Shown here in pieces: positions 28,554 to 38,407 of a DNA stretch of 64,000 nucleotides; the first letter of the stretch is position 1; each line of letters begins with the position of its first letter. The stretch spans positions 62,001-126,000 of the forward strand of contig USOX01000001.1 in assembly GCA_900556485.1 (NCBI GenBank), given 5' to 3'. Made by a program: the position numbers and the translations under genes. This DNA comes from an uncultured Dysgonomonas sp. (lineage in GTDB: Bacteria; Bacteroidota; Bacteroidia; Bacteroidales; Dysgonomonadaceae). The notes under the pieces are model-generated. The model did no database searches, had not been told where the DNA came from, and saw only the letters and a list, made by a program, of their open reading frames with translations.

Positions 28554-29531
28554 CTAGTTTACTCTGATGAGCCTGGTTAATTGGTATGCAGGAAAGAGAC
28601 CGGCTTTGTATATGATTCGCTGTCCCTTTTCCCCTGCAGAAAATGCTACAAAACCAGCAGGTAAGCCTCCTCTTACGTCTGATAAAATTATATGAATATC
28701 TCTATACAAAGGATATTTCTGTAAGGCTAAATAACCTGCAAACGGCTTATAACTGTTTGCTTCGGTTGCAATGTCTTCTTTGCTGACAGACATTACATTT
28801 ATATTGTTGATAAAACTCAACTTAGTAGAATCAGAAGGATTGCTGATCCAGTTTACCCCAATAACTCCTAAGGCTCCGGGAACCTGTGATACGTATTCTA
28901 TTACAGCTTGGTTCGGAGTTTGAGCTGTTAAGTCTATTGCTCTTTCTTTATCTTCTGAGCGTGCCCTTATGTTATCTCCAAGCGGTTTATCCTTGCAGAT
29001 AGAGTCGCGGATATATCTTACAGTACTAGAATTTGGACTGTCGAATACAACATTAATTTCTCCAAGGTTGGAGTTTGGGTTTAAGTCTTTCCATGAACGG
29101 ACTTCACCACTCATTATTCTTTTTATGTCCGATACCGAAATAATGGTATCGTTATTCTTTTTATTTACAATCAAAGCAATACCATCTGTTGCTAATTTTT
29201 GAGAACGAAGGATTTGATTGCGGCTTTTAATTATTTGTTTTTCGTTTTCTGTAAGTTCGCGTGCTGCAATAATCAAGCGTATACTGTCTTTCATGAAAAG
29301 GTTGAAAGCTTCTATTTCGCTGGTATACACAGGGATAATTGTCGCATCTCTATTTATTGATTCAAATACATCAACCTGTTCTTGTATTATAGGTGCAAAG
29401 CATTCATCAACTACTATCTGAGCAACACCACTGGTTGGAGTGTCGGTGCGTGTTACCTTAGGGCCATCGCAAGAAGTCATTCCCCAAAGAACGAGAGTAG
29501 AAATAAGTATAAATAGAGTAGATGCTTTCAT
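28554..29531 (-). CDS. PstS-like substrate-binding lipoprotein
   Basis: I chose the ATG at 29531, which gives 325 residues and a proper lipoprotein signal (LFILISTLVLWGMTSC); the frame extends 69 bases upstream over a neighbouring gene without a signal. The body is a type II periplasmic binding protein of the PstS family (AQIVVDECFAPIIQEQVDVF, SPNSSTVRYIRDSI, QAVIEYVSQVPGALGVIGVN). Classical PstS binds phosphate for an ABC transporter, but no pst genes are here; the protein sits in the TonB-ExbBD cluster, so its ligand and partner may differ. Confidence 0.8.
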   Translation of the reverse strand: MKASTLFILISTLVLWGMTSCDGPKVTRTDTPTSGVAQIVVDECFAPIIQEQVDVFESINRDATIIPVYTSEIEAFNLFMKDSIRLIIAARELTENEKQIIKSRNQILRSQKLATDGIALIVNKKNNDTIISVSDIKRIMSGEVRSWKDLNPNSNLGEINVVFDSPNSSTVRYIRDSICKDKPLGDNIRARSEDKERAIDLTAQTPNQAVIEYVSQVPGALGVIGVNWISNPSDSTKLSFINNINVMSVSKEDIATEANSYKPFAGYLALQKYPLYRDIHIILSDVRGGLPAGFVAFSAGEKGQRIIYKAGLFPAYQLTRLIRVN

Positions 29532-29559
29532 ATAATAATTATTTTTTGTTTTTGATGGA

Positions 29560-29754
29560 TTATAGTCCTTTCCACATACGGTAGCCTCTGAACAAGCCAT
29601 AGCCGAAGAATAGAACGCCCATAACTATCCTTAAAATGATGTTCACATTTTCGAAAATAGGTGTGAAGATAAGTAATATGGAAATACATAGGTAAAAAAA
29701 TACCATAAAGATTCCATATATTGATTTTATTGAAGGCTTGTTTTTTTTTTCCAT
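29560..29754 (-). CDS. Small two-helix membrane protein in the tonB cluster
   Basis: This 64-residue protein has two hydrophobic segments (GIFMVFFYLCISILLIFTPI and NIILRIVMGVLFFGYGLF) and a basic N-terminus. It matches no family I can name, but a small membrane gene at this position between tonB and the PstS-like gene is a recurrent feature in Bacteroidales. The gene is preceded by a hairpin at 29770-29810. Confidence 0.7.
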   Translation of the reverse strand: MEKKNKPSIKSIYGIFMVFFYLCISILLIFTPIFENVNIILRIVMGVLFFGYGLFRGYRMWKGL

Positions 29755-29769
29755 CTTTATTATTTGAAA

Positions 29770-29810
29770 AAGAAGAGAAGATGATTTTATAAATTCAAAC
29801 TTCTCTTCTT
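29770..29810 (-). terminator. Hairpin after tonB
   Basis: Complementary arms AAGAAGAGAAG and CTTCTCTTCTT around a 19-base loop in the gap after tonB. It may attenuate rather than stop transcription of the downstream small gene, PstS and TPR genes. Confidence 0.55.
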
Positions 29811-29860
29811 TATAGTTTTATTTGTTGTTAAAACAAAATACTCTTGTCAATGGATATCCA

Positions 29861-30694
29861 TTATTTAAGTCTGAATACGATTGGTAATGTAAAGTAAACA
29901 GGTACATTCAAACCGTTTTGTTTTCCAGGAATCCATTTAGGCATGGCTTTTACCACACGCACAGCTTCTTTGTCACAAGACGGGTCGATACCACGTACAA
30001 CTGTTACATCAGAAATTGCTCCTGTTTTAGTTACAACGAAACGGATTGTTACACGACCTTGTATACCAGATTCTTGAGCTACAACCGGATATTTCAGGTT
30101 TTCGTTGATAAACTTATGCATTTCAGATTCACCTCCAGGATAACTAGGCATTTGCTCTACTGTAACAAATGGCTTTTCTTCCACTGGTTTTTCTGCAACG
30201 ATTTGTTTATGCTCTCTCAATTCTGCGATATCCACACCATGCTTGTCGTCAGTTCCCTTGATATCCGCTACTGAAATTTGGATTTTTGTTTCCTGAATTT
30301 CAGATTGAGATTTCATTGCTTCATCATCAACTACATCTTCATCTTTAGCGATTGTCGGTGGAACGAACTTCACTGTCGTTTTCAACGGCGGTGGCGGTGG
30401 TGCAGTCTCTTGCCGGATGATATTTTCTTCCGGAATTTTTTCCTCAACTTGTACAGACGACATTTCGTATGATTCTTCCATAGGACCTACATCGGCAGTT
30501 GTGAGTTTTTTTATCTCACTTACTAGCCCTGGTAGTGCAGAAACAACTCCTGCAAAAATAACGATCACAATGAAAGCAACAACGTGTCTTTTGGATGATG
30601 ACTGACGTAGTTTATAGGCGCCATATTGCTTATTCTTACCTTCAAAAACTACATCACACCATTCAGAGGAATTCAGTTTAATGTCTTTTGCCAT
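29861..30694 (-). CDS. TonB-family energy transducer
   Basis: The 277-residue protein has one membrane helix (HVVAFIVIVIFAGVVSALPG), a periplasmic Pro-rich segment (ETAPPPPPLKTTVKF) and a C-terminal TonB domain with PSYPGGESEMHKFINENLKY and GRVTIRFVVTKTGAISDV. It should transmit the proton gradient from ExbB/ExbD to TonB-dependent receptors such as SusC partners. Its N-terminal cytoplasmic segment (EWCDVVFEGKNKQYGAYKLR) is typical of Bacteroidota TonB. It is in one operon with the three proton-channel genes upstream. Confidence 0.9.
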   Translation of the reverse strand: MAKDIKLNSSEWCDVVFEGKNKQYGAYKLRQSSSKRHVVAFIVIVIFAGVVSALPGLVSEIKKLTTADVGPMEESYEMSSVQVEEKIPEENIIRQETAPPPPPLKTTVKFVPPTIAKDEDVVDDEAMKSQSEIQETKIQISVADIKGTDDKHGVDIAELREHKQIVAEKPVEEKPFVTVEQMPSYPGGESEMHKFINENLKYPVVAQESGIQGRVTIRFVVTKTGAISDVTVVRGIDPSCDKEAVRVVKAMPKWIPGKQNGLNVPVYFTLPIVFRLK

Positions 30695-30718
30695 AATTTT
30701 ACTCCTTTTTTAATGTGA

Positions 30719-31372
30719 TTAATTTGTTGGTGCTGCTTGTTGTGCGCCATAAGCCCCCTTAGTCTTCAGATTTTCGAGAAGGTATTGATCTCCTTCACTC
30801 ATATCTACAATAGCATATTTATCGATACTACAAATTTGCATTTCGTCAAGAGCATTTACAAGATTTTCGTATGTGGCATCTCCTGTAGCTTTGATAACTA
30901 TAACCTGGCCATCTTTATCTCCTTTGATCTCTTTTGCTTTTTCGTTAAATTCATCATCTTTGATTTTCTTTTCAGCCTTCTCTTGTTTTAAAGCTCTTAT
31001 TTTATTTACGATTGGAGCGTTACGCTCTAAAAGTAAAGCTCTAAGCCCTTCAGGCGAATAATTTGTTTCTTTCAAAGATGTGTAGTCATCGTATTTTGGC
31101 ATACCTGTATAGTAGTATACCTTATTGTCCTCTCCCAAGATAAGAGTTACGGCTTTTGATTCCTTAACTTTTACCTCTTCATCTTCATTTAGCTTGTCAT
31201 TAGTAGGCATCGCAATGTCCATGACTTGCGGTTTACTCAATGTAGAACAGAACATGAAGAATGTAATCAAGAGCATGTTCATATCCACCATCGGAGTAAA
31301 GTCTACTCTTAGGGTTTCTTTTTTTGGTTTACCTTTTTTTACTTCTCCACCACCGGTATCTATTGAAGCCAT
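30719..31372 (-). CDS. exbD: ExbD-family biopolymer transport protein (second copy)
   Basis: The 217-residue protein has an N-terminal membrane helix with the functional Asp segment VDFTPMVDMNMLLITFFMFC, which is the ExbD/TolR signature. The periplasmic part contains a Lys/Glu-rich insertion (ALKQEKAEKKIKDDEFNEKA), making it longer than classical ExbD. It lies 35 bases after a first exbD gene; paired ExbD paralogues are normal for Bacteroidales. The pair probably forms a hetero-oligomer around the ExbB channel. Confidence 0.88.
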   Translation of the reverse strand: MASIDTGGGEVKKGKPKKETLRVDFTPMVDMNMLLITFFMFCSTLSKPQVMDIAMPTNDKLNEDEEVKVKESKAVTLILGEDNKVYYYTGMPKYDDYTSLKETNYSPEGLRALLLERNAPIVNKIRALKQEKAEKKIKDDEFNEKAKEIKGDKDGQVIVIKATGDATYENLVNALDEMQICSIDKYAIVDMSEGDQYLLENLKTKGAYGAQQAAPTN

Positions 31373-31407
31373 AATATTTCTCCTTTCTAATTTTTAGTTA
31401 TTGATTA

Positions 31408-32019
31408 TTATAGGCCTTCCGGCATTCCCCTTAGAGTTGTGATCAGGCTGTAACGGTTCTCTTTCATTTTTACAAGTATCTTCATCACTTTATCCACGTC
31501 CGGATAAGGTGTTGCCCTGTCAGCTTTAATTGCTATAGAAAGATCGTCTCCGCCTATTTCGCGTGCATGTTTTACCCACATAGCTAACTGGTTGTTAACG
31601 CTATCAGTAGGTACTCCCTGTTTTTTAATTTCTTCGTCTTGGTCACTTAGGGATTTATTCAAGAAATCAGACATTTTACCCATAGGCACACCAATGTGTG
31701 TTTGTTCTACGAATGAAGCGACTTGTTTCGGAGTAAATGTAATCCCGTAATCTTGCCCCATCAACTTTAGTACCTCTCTTTTATCTTCATCTTTATCGAG
31801 GTTAAGGAAAACTCTACCTTCCGGATCTAACAATATAGTTAATACATTGTATTCAGAAATTTTCCTTTCAGATACAGATGCAGGTGTTAATACCTGAACA
31901 GGTTCTTTAGGCAAGAATGTTGATGTAAGCATGAAGAAAGTGAGCAAGAGTACAGTAACGTCACTCATCGCCGTCATGTCGATGAATGTGCTCTGTTTTT
32001 TTACTTTAGTTTTTCCCAT
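31408..32019 (-). CDS. exbD: ExbD-family biopolymer transport protein (first copy)
   Basis: The 203-residue protein has the ExbD motif STFIDMTAMSDVTVLLLTFF with the membrane Asp, followed by FLPKEPVQVLTPASVSE. The periplasmic domain ends in YPDVDKVMKILVKMKENRYS, typical of ExbD/TolR. It lies between exbB and the second exbD. Compared with the second copy it lacks the charged insertion. Confidence 0.9.
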   Translation of the reverse strand: MGKTKVKKQSTFIDMTAMSDVTVLLLTFFMLTSTFLPKEPVQVLTPASVSERKISEYNVLTILLDPEGRVFLNLDKDEDKREVLKLMGQDYGITFTPKQVASFVEQTHIGVPMGKMSDFLNKSLSDQDEEIKKQGVPTDSVNNQLAMWVKHAREIGGDDLSIAIKADRATPYPDVDKVMKILVKMKENRYSLITTLRGMPEGL

Positions 32020-32089
32020 TTTCTTGTTTTTACTTATTAGAGTAGAATTCTATAAAGATTCCACAAATTTTTTTCTGAAAAAATCTTAA

Positions 32090-32908
32090 TTATTTAGATA
32101 GACCTCCGTGAAGTTGAGTATAAGTTTGGCCAATAGCGAAACCTACTTCGTCAACAGCATTAGTCATATCTTCAACTCTTCCAGAGAAGTAAGAATAAGA
32201 AATAATCGCAACCGCACCAGTACCGATACCCATCGCTGTATTCATTAGGGCCTCAGAGATACCAATTGCAAGAGCAGTTGAATCCGGAGCTCCTTCTTGT
32301 CCCATCGCGCCGAACGACTTGATCATACCAAGTACCGTTCCGAATAGTCCCATTAGTGTACCTAATGTAGAGATAGTAGCGATAACTGAAAGATTTTGTT
32401 GCAAATATGGAAGTTCAAGCGTTGTTGCTTCTTCAAGTTCTTTTTGGATAATTGCAGCTTTTTCGTCATTATGCAAGTCTGTAAGTTTTTCTACATCTGC
32501 ATATCTAACCAAACCAGCCTTTAATATGTTAGCCACAGATCCTTTTTGCTCGTCGCAAAGTTTAGATGCTCCTGCGATATCACCAGCTTCTAGTTTAGCT
32601 TTAGCATTCATAACAAATTTAGAAGTACTTCCTTTTCCTCCTGCTCTGTTCAATGCAAAGAATCTTTCTACTGAAAGAGTAAATACTGTAAGTAACAAAG
32701 TGATTACGATAGGAATTACCCAACCTCCCTGGAATAATGTACCAAGCATGTTACCGCCTATTGGATGACCTTTTTCGTCGAAGTTGCTATCAGCACCAGC
32801 AACTAAGTAAAAGAATAAGTGAGCAACAATAGCACATCCGATAACTACCAGAAAAGCTGAAACACCTTTAGATCTAGGTTTTTTTGACTGTTGATTTCTA
32901 GTTTCCAT
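32090..32908 (-). CDS. exbB: ExbB/TolQ-family proton channel
   Basis: The 272-residue protein has the MotA/TolQ/ExbB channel pattern: three membrane segments (VIGCAIVAHLFFYLVAG; WVIPIVITLLLTVFTLSVER; the last pair around ISTLGTLMGLFGTVLGMIKS and GISEALMNTAMGIGTGAVAI). With the ExbD proteins it forms the inner-membrane motor that drives TonB. It is the first gene of the cluster; 421 gene-free bases lie upstream. Confidence 0.93.
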   Translation of the reverse strand: METRNQQSKKPRSKGVSAFLVVIGCAIVAHLFFYLVAGADSNFDEKGHPIGGNMLGTLFQGGWVIPIVITLLLTVFTLSVERFFALNRAGGKGSTSKFVMNAKAKLEAGDIAGASKLCDEQKGSVANILKAGLVRYADVEKLTDLHNDEKAAIIQKELEEATTLELPYLQQNLSVIATISTLGTLMGLFGTVLGMIKSFGAMGQEGAPDSTALAIGISEALMNTAMGIGTGAVAIISYSYFSGRVEDMTNAVDEVGFAIGQTYTQLHGGLSK

Positions 32909-33329
32909 AATGATAATAAATAATTTAAGTTTAGTGAATTAATTTTTTTGTTTTTATATTGTTATACATTCAATATTCCTATTTGCTTAGACCTAAAATA
33001 AGCCAAACAGTGTATCGATTAAGCTTACAAATATACTATTCTGTTTTATCATTTAAAGTATGTTTGTCTCAAAATCGCACCCTGCTTAACACTACCAATT
33101 AAATATAACGTTGAAAATCGCTTTTTATTCTTTAATAAAAACAATTCTGTAAAAATAATTTCAAATAAAATCAAAGGTCTATGTATCGTTATGTGGATGT
33201 TCTACTGCTAGATGTGTCCACAGGTATTAAATTGTATTTGCTTTTTGCTATATCTGGCTAACAAAAATAGAATTAAAAATGATTCTACACAATTAAAAAA
33301 TATAAAAAAAGTCTTATTTAATTCTATTT
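32909..33329 (-). promoter_or_regulatory. Gene-free leader of the exbB-tonB cluster
   Basis: This is a long A+T-rich stretch without a coding frame. On the minus strand TATATTTG (33028-33035) fits a -7 box; the element at the -33 distance is TTTA rather than TTTG, so the promoter call is weak. The end of the aspartate kinase gene lies at the other side, with no clear terminator. Confidence 0.35.
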
Positions 33330-34709
33330 CTATATACAAAGTTCGTCATTTAGTGCAATAACTGCATCATTGTATGATTCTCTTTTGATTACAAACTGCA
33401 TATTGACCTGTCTTAAAGACTGTCCGAAGCTCTCAATATTGATTCCTTTATCGAACAAAGCTTTTGCTGCTCTGTAAAGGAAACCGGGCATCGCAATGTT
33501 AGTTCCCATAACACAGACGATAGCAACACGCTCTACAATAACCTGATAGAAATTGAGCTCTAATTCGGCTATTAATTCGCGCGATTTGTAATTATCCCAA
33601 ACAACCATCGTTATTGAGTTTGCATTTGTCGACTTAAGAATATAACTAACTCCATATTTGGCAAATATTTGCATAATCTTTAAGTCGAATCCTACTTCGC
33701 CAACCATCATAGGATCGTGGATTTCGATTGCTAACACTTTATTGGTTCCCGAGACAATCTCTATTTTAGGCACTTCGGATATATAGTCTTTGGTTATAAG
33801 AGTGCCTGGGTGCTCCGGTTCGAATGTATTCTTAATTCTTATATTTATATTTTTAAGTTCCAAAGGTTTAGCTGCTTGTGGATGTATCGCTTCCATACCT
33901 ATGTCGGCTAACTGATCAGCGATTATGTAATTGGTATGTCCAACCGGAACAGCTTTGTCTACTCCCACAATATTAGGATCGGCACTTGATAGGTGATATT
34001 CTTTATGAATAATGGCCTCATTGGCATTCACTTCTACTGCTATTTTACTGAATGTCACTTCTGTATATCCTCGGTCGAATGCTCGCATAATACCTTCGGT
34101 TCCTTTGGTGTAACCGGTTGCTATGCAGAGGTCAGTACTGAAATCTATACCTTTAAATGCTCTGTGTATACGTTCATCTATGGTTAATGGCATAGAATCG
34201 TTGAATCCGCATAGGTCTATAAAACGAGCCGAAATGCCATTGTTATTCAATATGTTGACAGAATTCCATGCGGAATGAGCTTCTCCTATAGAAGCTAATA
34301 TTTCGCGGGCAGCCAGACAAATATCATCAGCATTTACATAACCGGAGGCTAAGACCTTGCTTAAGCTGTGAAGCATTGTTTTAGCTTGTTTTATACGATA
34401 TGTGATGAATTCGCGAGCTTCCAGCTGGTCAAGTCCAATTTCTTCGAAGCCTTTATTGATTAGCAACAGGCGTTGACATAAGCTGTCGAGTCCAATGCTA
34501 TAATCGGCGTTTTCGAGAAACTGTACATATATTCCCGGTTCTCCTGTTTTTTTATGCTCGAGTAGCCAATTGGTTACATTATTGTATGCAGAAACAACGA
34601 ATATACGATTGTACATATTGTCAATGCTGCGTTTGCCAATAATAACATTGTTCAATACGTCTTTGAACTGGGACATAGATGAGCCCCCAATTTTTTCTAC
34701 TGTAAGCAT
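33330..34709 (-). CDS. Aspartate kinase
   Basis: The 459-residue monofunctional aspartokinase starts MLTVEKIGGSSM and shows FIDLCGFNDSMPLTIDERIH, ATGYTKGTEGIMRAFDRGY and two C-terminal ACT segments (IEIHDPMMVGEVGFDLKIMQ; CVMGTNIAMPGFLYRAAKAL). The N-terminal KxGGSS motif fits, although other aspartokinase motifs are divergent. It phosphorylates aspartate for lysine, threonine and methionine synthesis; ACT domains suggest feedback control by an amino acid end product. It lacks the homoserine dehydrogenase domain of ThrA. It is monocistronic and divergent from the DUF5686 gene. Confidence 0.85.
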   Translation of the reverse strand: MLTVEKIGGSSMSQFKDVLNNVIIGKRSIDNMYNRIFVVSAYNNVTNWLLEHKKTGEPGIYVQFLENADYSIGLDSLCQRLLLINKGFEEIGLDQLEAREFITYRIKQAKTMLHSLSKVLASGYVNADDICLAAREILASIGEAHSAWNSVNILNNNGISARFIDLCGFNDSMPLTIDERIHRAFKGIDFSTDLCIATGYTKGTEGIMRAFDRGYTEVTFSKIAVEVNANEAIIHKEYHLSSADPNIVGVDKAVPVGHTNYIIADQLADIGMEAIHPQAAKPLELKNINIRIKNTFEPEHPGTLITKDYISEVPKIEIVSGTNKVLAIEIHDPMMVGEVGFDLKIMQIFAKYGVSYILKSTNANSITMVVWDNYKSRELIAELELNFYQVIVERVAIVCVMGTNIAMPGFLYRAAKALFDKGINIESFGQSLRQVNMQFVIKRESYNDAVIALNDELCI

Positions 34710-34834
34710 TTTTCTTTTTAAAAATTAGAATTTTACTGCGCAAAAATAATAAAATAATCCAATTGTTTGTGCTTCTATATGATAATGTCATTTTTTTATA
34801 GTCGAAAATAGGCAATGCGTTTAATTTTATTCGT

Positions 34835-34863
34835 TTTGTATGAATAATAAAATCATATCTTTG
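34835..34863 (+). promoter_or_regulatory. Promoter candidate for the DUF5686 gene
   Basis: TTTG (34835-34838) and TATCTTTG (34856-34863) with a 17-base spacer, slightly shorter than the usual 19-21. GGGAGG follows at 34869-34874. Confidence 0.45.
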
Positions 34864-34921
34864 CTTTCGGGAGGAAAAAGTTAATTAACGAATGAATCGA
34901 ACAAAACACACTACCAATATA

Positions 34922-37366
34922 ATGAAATATTATATATTTATTCCACTGATATTATGTAGTATAAATGTATTGTCTCAAAATTTTAAGGGGCGAATTACAG
35001 ATAAGACCGGGGATGCGTTGTACGGGAGTACTGTATATATAAAAGGAATAAATCAGGGCTTGGTCTGTAATGAAGACGGATATTACCAAACAACTTTACC
35101 GGCAGGCGAATATAAAGTAGAGTATAAATGTTTGGGCTTTAAGCAAATTGAGAAAACAGTTGTTGTTAAATCCGGAGAAATTACAGACGTTAATATTGTA
35201 TTGCAAGAAACTCCATTTGCTCTGAAAGAAGTAACCGTTTCGAAGCAGGAAGACCCTGCATATGCTATTATGCGCAAAGCTATAGAAAAAGCTCCGCTCT
35301 ATGTGGGTGCTGTTAATTCATATATTGCGGATGTATATATTAAAGGAAACGGAGAAATACTAAAAGTAGCTTCGATGATAGACCGGCTTGCTAAAAAAGA
35401 GGAGGGAATAAAATTGTCAGAACTAAAGAATCAACTGTTTGTACAGGAATCATTTAGCGAAATAGAGTTTACATCTCCTGATAAATATAAACAAACAGTA
35501 AAAGCTTTCTCAAGCAGCATTCCTGATAATCTGGATTCGAAAGATGCATTGCCTGTTATGCGCTCATCTTTATATATGCCTAAAAATGAAATGTTTGTTT
35601 CTCCATTGCATCCACAGGCTTTTTTCTATTACAGGTTCAGATATGAGGGTTTTATAGAAAATGACGGAATGGTTGTGAACAAAATAAAAATAGAGCCTAA
35701 AATGAAAGACCCTATACTTTACAGTGGTTATATCTATATTGCAGATGATACATGGCATATCCATTCGGCTAAACTAACATGTAATGTATATGGAGTAAGG
35801 GAAGATTATACTATTACTTATCAGGAACTAGAGACTAATGTGTATTTACCTATAACTTATGTAATAGCAACTGATATTAATATTTTAGGTAATAAAATGG
35901 TTTTTGATTATCATGCTTCGCTCACATATAAGGACTTGAAAATAAATAAAGATGCAGTAAAACTACTGGAAGAAAAGAATAAACCTAAAAAGAGGGAATT
36001 CGAAATCAAACATGATTCGTTATACAATACTGAATCGGATAGTCTTGCTACAAAACGCGATTCGACATATTGGGCAAATATTCGTGTAGTTCCATTAAGT
36101 GAGCGTGAGGTAGTGAGTTTCGAAAGAAAGGATTCTATTCAATATCATATTGACTCAGTGCGTAAAGTGCATAAAGACCCTAAATTTTCAGTATTAGATT
36201 TATTCGAGGGTGGAAAAGTGGGTAGTGACTCAACTCGTTTTATCTTCAGGTATGATGGTCTTTTGAAAGGTGTACCTGAGTACAATTTTGTAGATGGAGT
36301 TTGGTTGGGGCAGAAGTTTAATCTGGAAACAAAGATCAAGAAACATAATAAATTGGTGATCTCTCCTTATGTATATTATGCTTACTCCCGAAAACGGATA
36401 TTGGCAGGAGGAGATATTAATTTATCGTATGCTCCAATGAAACAAGGTTTTTTACATATTAAAGGTGGTTCTACAAGTGAGGATTTTAATCCAAATGGTA
36501 TTCACCGTTTGAATAATGCTTCCAGTTCATTAGTTAGGGGAAAGAATTATAATCATTTTTACCAAAAAGATTTTGTGTCAATCGTAAATAGCATTGATTT
36601 AGCAAACGGGCTGAATTTTACCGCAGGTCTTGAAGTAGCTAAAAGGGAAGGACTTTCTAATCATACAAATTATACATGGGGGCATAAAAGTAAAATCACT
36701 CCAAATATGTTTTCAACAGATCGTTTCGATCGTACAGCATATAGTTTGGGCTTTAGTTATACTCCTTATGCTTATTATAGAATAGAAAACGGAGCAAAAC
36801 ATTATGTGGAATTTACATCTCCAACTTTCTATATACAGTTTAGTGAGGCTTTTTCTTCGTGGCAAACAAATAATTCGAGTTATAGGAAGTTATCTGGTGG
36901 TTTGAAGCAGGGGCTAAGGTTGAATGAATATAATAAATTGAACTATGCAATCGAAGGTGGAGGCTTTTTGGGAAGTGGAGATGAAATGCATTTTGCCGAT
37001 TATCAGCATTTTAATACATCGAATGTTTTGATAAACTTAAAATCTCCATTTTCATCGTTTATGCTACTGGATAATTACATAGCTTCTACTGATAAATATT
37101 GGGTAAAAGGCGATTTTAATTATGAGAGTAAATATTTATTATTGAAGCGTTTACCGTTTTTGCAAGGCAAAATGTTTAATGAATCAGTACATTTGAAATT
37201 ATTGTATACGCCTGATATAAGGCCTTATTCTGAAATTGGTTATTCAATTAATATTATTAATGTTTTAAATTTTGGTACTTTTGCATCGTTTAAAAGAATG
37301 AAGTATCAGGATTTCGGGATTCGGGTTCTCTTTGATTTGGAAAAGGTTAAACAAACATTCAGATAA
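34922..37366 (+). CDS. DUF5686 outer-membrane protein with carboxypeptidase regulatory-like domain
   Basis: I chose the ATG at 34922 because it starts a signal peptide ([17 protein letters not shown]); an ATG 30 bases upstream is also in frame. From it the protein has 814 residues. Residues of about 20-105 are a CarboxypepD_reg-like beta-sandwich ([20 protein letters not shown]), as at the N-terminus of SusC-like proteins. The rest matches DUF5686, with many beta-strands and a barrel-like C-terminus ([20 protein letters not shown]). There is no TonB plug domain, so it is not a SusC. The function is unknown; it is an outer-membrane candidate. It lies 14 bases before the pseudouridine synthase gene. 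Confidence 0.82.
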   Translation: MKYYIFIPLILCSINVLSQNFKGRITDKTGDALYGSTVYIKGINQGLVCNEDGYYQTTLPAGEYKVEYKCLGFKQIEKTVVVKSGEITDVNIVLQETPFALKEVTVSKQEDPAYAIMRKAIEKAPLYVGAVNSYIADVYIKGNGEILKVASMIDRLAKKEEGIKLSELKNQLFVQESFSEIEFTSPDKYKQTVKAFSSSIPDNLDSKDALPVMRSSLYMPKNEMFVSPLHPQAFFYYRFRYEGFIENDGMVVNKIKIEPKMKDPILYSGYIYIADDTWHIHSAKLTCNVYGVREDYTITYQELETNVYLPITYVIATDINILGNKMVFDYHASLTYKDLKINKDAVKLLEEKNKPKKREFEIKHDSLYNTESDSLATKRDSTYWANIRVVPLSEREVVSFERKDSIQYHIDSVRKVHKDPKFSVLDLFEGGKVGSDSTRFIFRYDGLLKGVPEYNFVDGVWLGQKFNLETKIKKHNKLVISPYVYYAYSRKRILAGGDINLSYAPMKQGFLHIKGGSTSEDFNPNGIHRLNNASSSLVRGKNYNHFYQKDFVSIVNSIDLANGLNFTAGLEVAKREGLSNHTNYTWGHKSKITPNMFSTDRFDRTAYSLGFSYTPYAYYRIENGAKHYVEFTSPTFYIQFSEAFSSWQTNNSSYRKLSGGLKQGLRLNEYNKLNYAIEGGGFLGSGDEMHFADYQHFNTSNVLINLKSPFSSFMLLDNYIASTDKYWVKGDFNYESKYLLLKRLPFLQGKMFNESVHLKLLYTPDIRPYSEIGYSINIINVLNFGTFASFKRMKYQDFGIRVLFDLEKVKQTFR

Positions 37367-37380
37367 TTATTTTAATAAAA

Positions 37381-38391
37381 ATGGAATACAGACTAAATAA
37401 ATATATAAGTGGTTCGGGTTTTTGCTCACGGCGCGATGCTGATCGATTTATCGAAGAGGGAAAAGTAACTGTAAATGGTAAGCGTGCTGTGATAGGTATG
37501 CGTGTGCTTCCCGGACAAAAAGTAAAAGTAAATGGTGAGCTTATAGTTAACGATATTGAGCCTGTGTATATCGCTTTTAATAAGCCGGTGGGTATAGTAA
37601 GTACAACTGATCCGCAGGAGAGAGATAATATCATTAATTTTATAAGGCATGAGCAGCGTATATTTCCTATCGGGCGATTAGATAAAGATTCGCAAGGATT
37701 GATTCTGCTGACCAATGATGGAGATATTGTAAATAAAATATTGCGTGCGGGGAATAATCATAAGAAGGATTATCTGGTTAAGGTAAATAAACCAATAACA
37801 AAAGATTTTCTTACCCGTATGGCGCAGGGTGTACCTATTCTGGATAGGGTAACCCGTAGATGCGAGATCGTAGAAATTAACCCTTATATGTTTCAGATAT
37901 CGCTGATACAGGGATTGAACAGGCAGATAAGGCGCATGTGTGAATATTTTGATTATGAAGTGACTAAATTGGAGCGTATCCAGATAATGAATATCAAACT
38001 GGGTAGTCTCGGACAAGGAAACTGGAGAAATCTTACTGAATCGGAACTCGAAGGGTTGTTCGATATGCTTGAAGATTCGGAAAAAACAGCTCAAACGAAA
38101 AGGCCTTCGAATAGCAATAAAAGTTTCAATAAAGCGCTGGAAAAGGCTGACTTGAAAAAAGATTATCGTAAAGCAAGTAGTGTAGCAAAGTATACTAAAA
38201 AATCGGATAAACCTAAGGAAGCTTTTATTCCACAGGATGATGATGCAGGCGGTAAACCAAAACCAAGATCAAAAAAGAAACCTTCGAGTGGCTTGCGAGT
38301 AGGTAAGCAAAAGGTGGCTGCAAATAAGCCAAAGCCGCAACGAGGTAAGCCAACGAATAAGCCAGCGAATAAATCCACAAAAAAGAAATAA
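37381..38391 (+). CDS. rluF: RluF-like 23S rRNA pseudouridine synthase with basic C-terminal tail
   Basis: The 336-residue protein has an N-terminal S4 RNA-binding domain ([20 protein letters not shown]) and the RsuA/RluF catalytic domain with [18 protein letters not shown], the Asp being catalytic, and [20 protein letters not shown]. RluF isomerises U2604 in 23S rRNA of E. coli. The last 90 residues are a Lys/Pro/Ser-rich disordered tail ([13 protein letters not shown]), a frequent addition in Bacteroidota RNA-binding proteins. It is co-directional with menA, 16 bases downstream. Confidence 0.87.
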   Translation: MEYRLNKYISGSGFCSRRDADRFIEEGKVTVNGKRAVIGMRVLPGQKVKVNGELIVNDIEPVYIAFNKPVGIVSTTDPQERDNIINFIRHEQRIFPIGRLDKDSQGLILLTNDGDIVNKILRAGNNHKKDYLVKVNKPITKDFLTRMAQGVPILDRVTRRCEIVEINPYMFQISLIQGLNRQIRRMCEYFDYEVTKLERIQIMNIKLGSLGQGNWRNLTESELEGLFDMLEDSEKTAQTKRPSNSNKSFNKALEKADLKKDYRKASSVAKYTKKSDKPKEAFIPQDDDAGGKPKPRSKKKPSSGLRVGKQKVAANKPKPQRGKPTNKPANKSTKKK

Positions 38392-38407
38392 AAGATTTTA
38401 ATTAATT

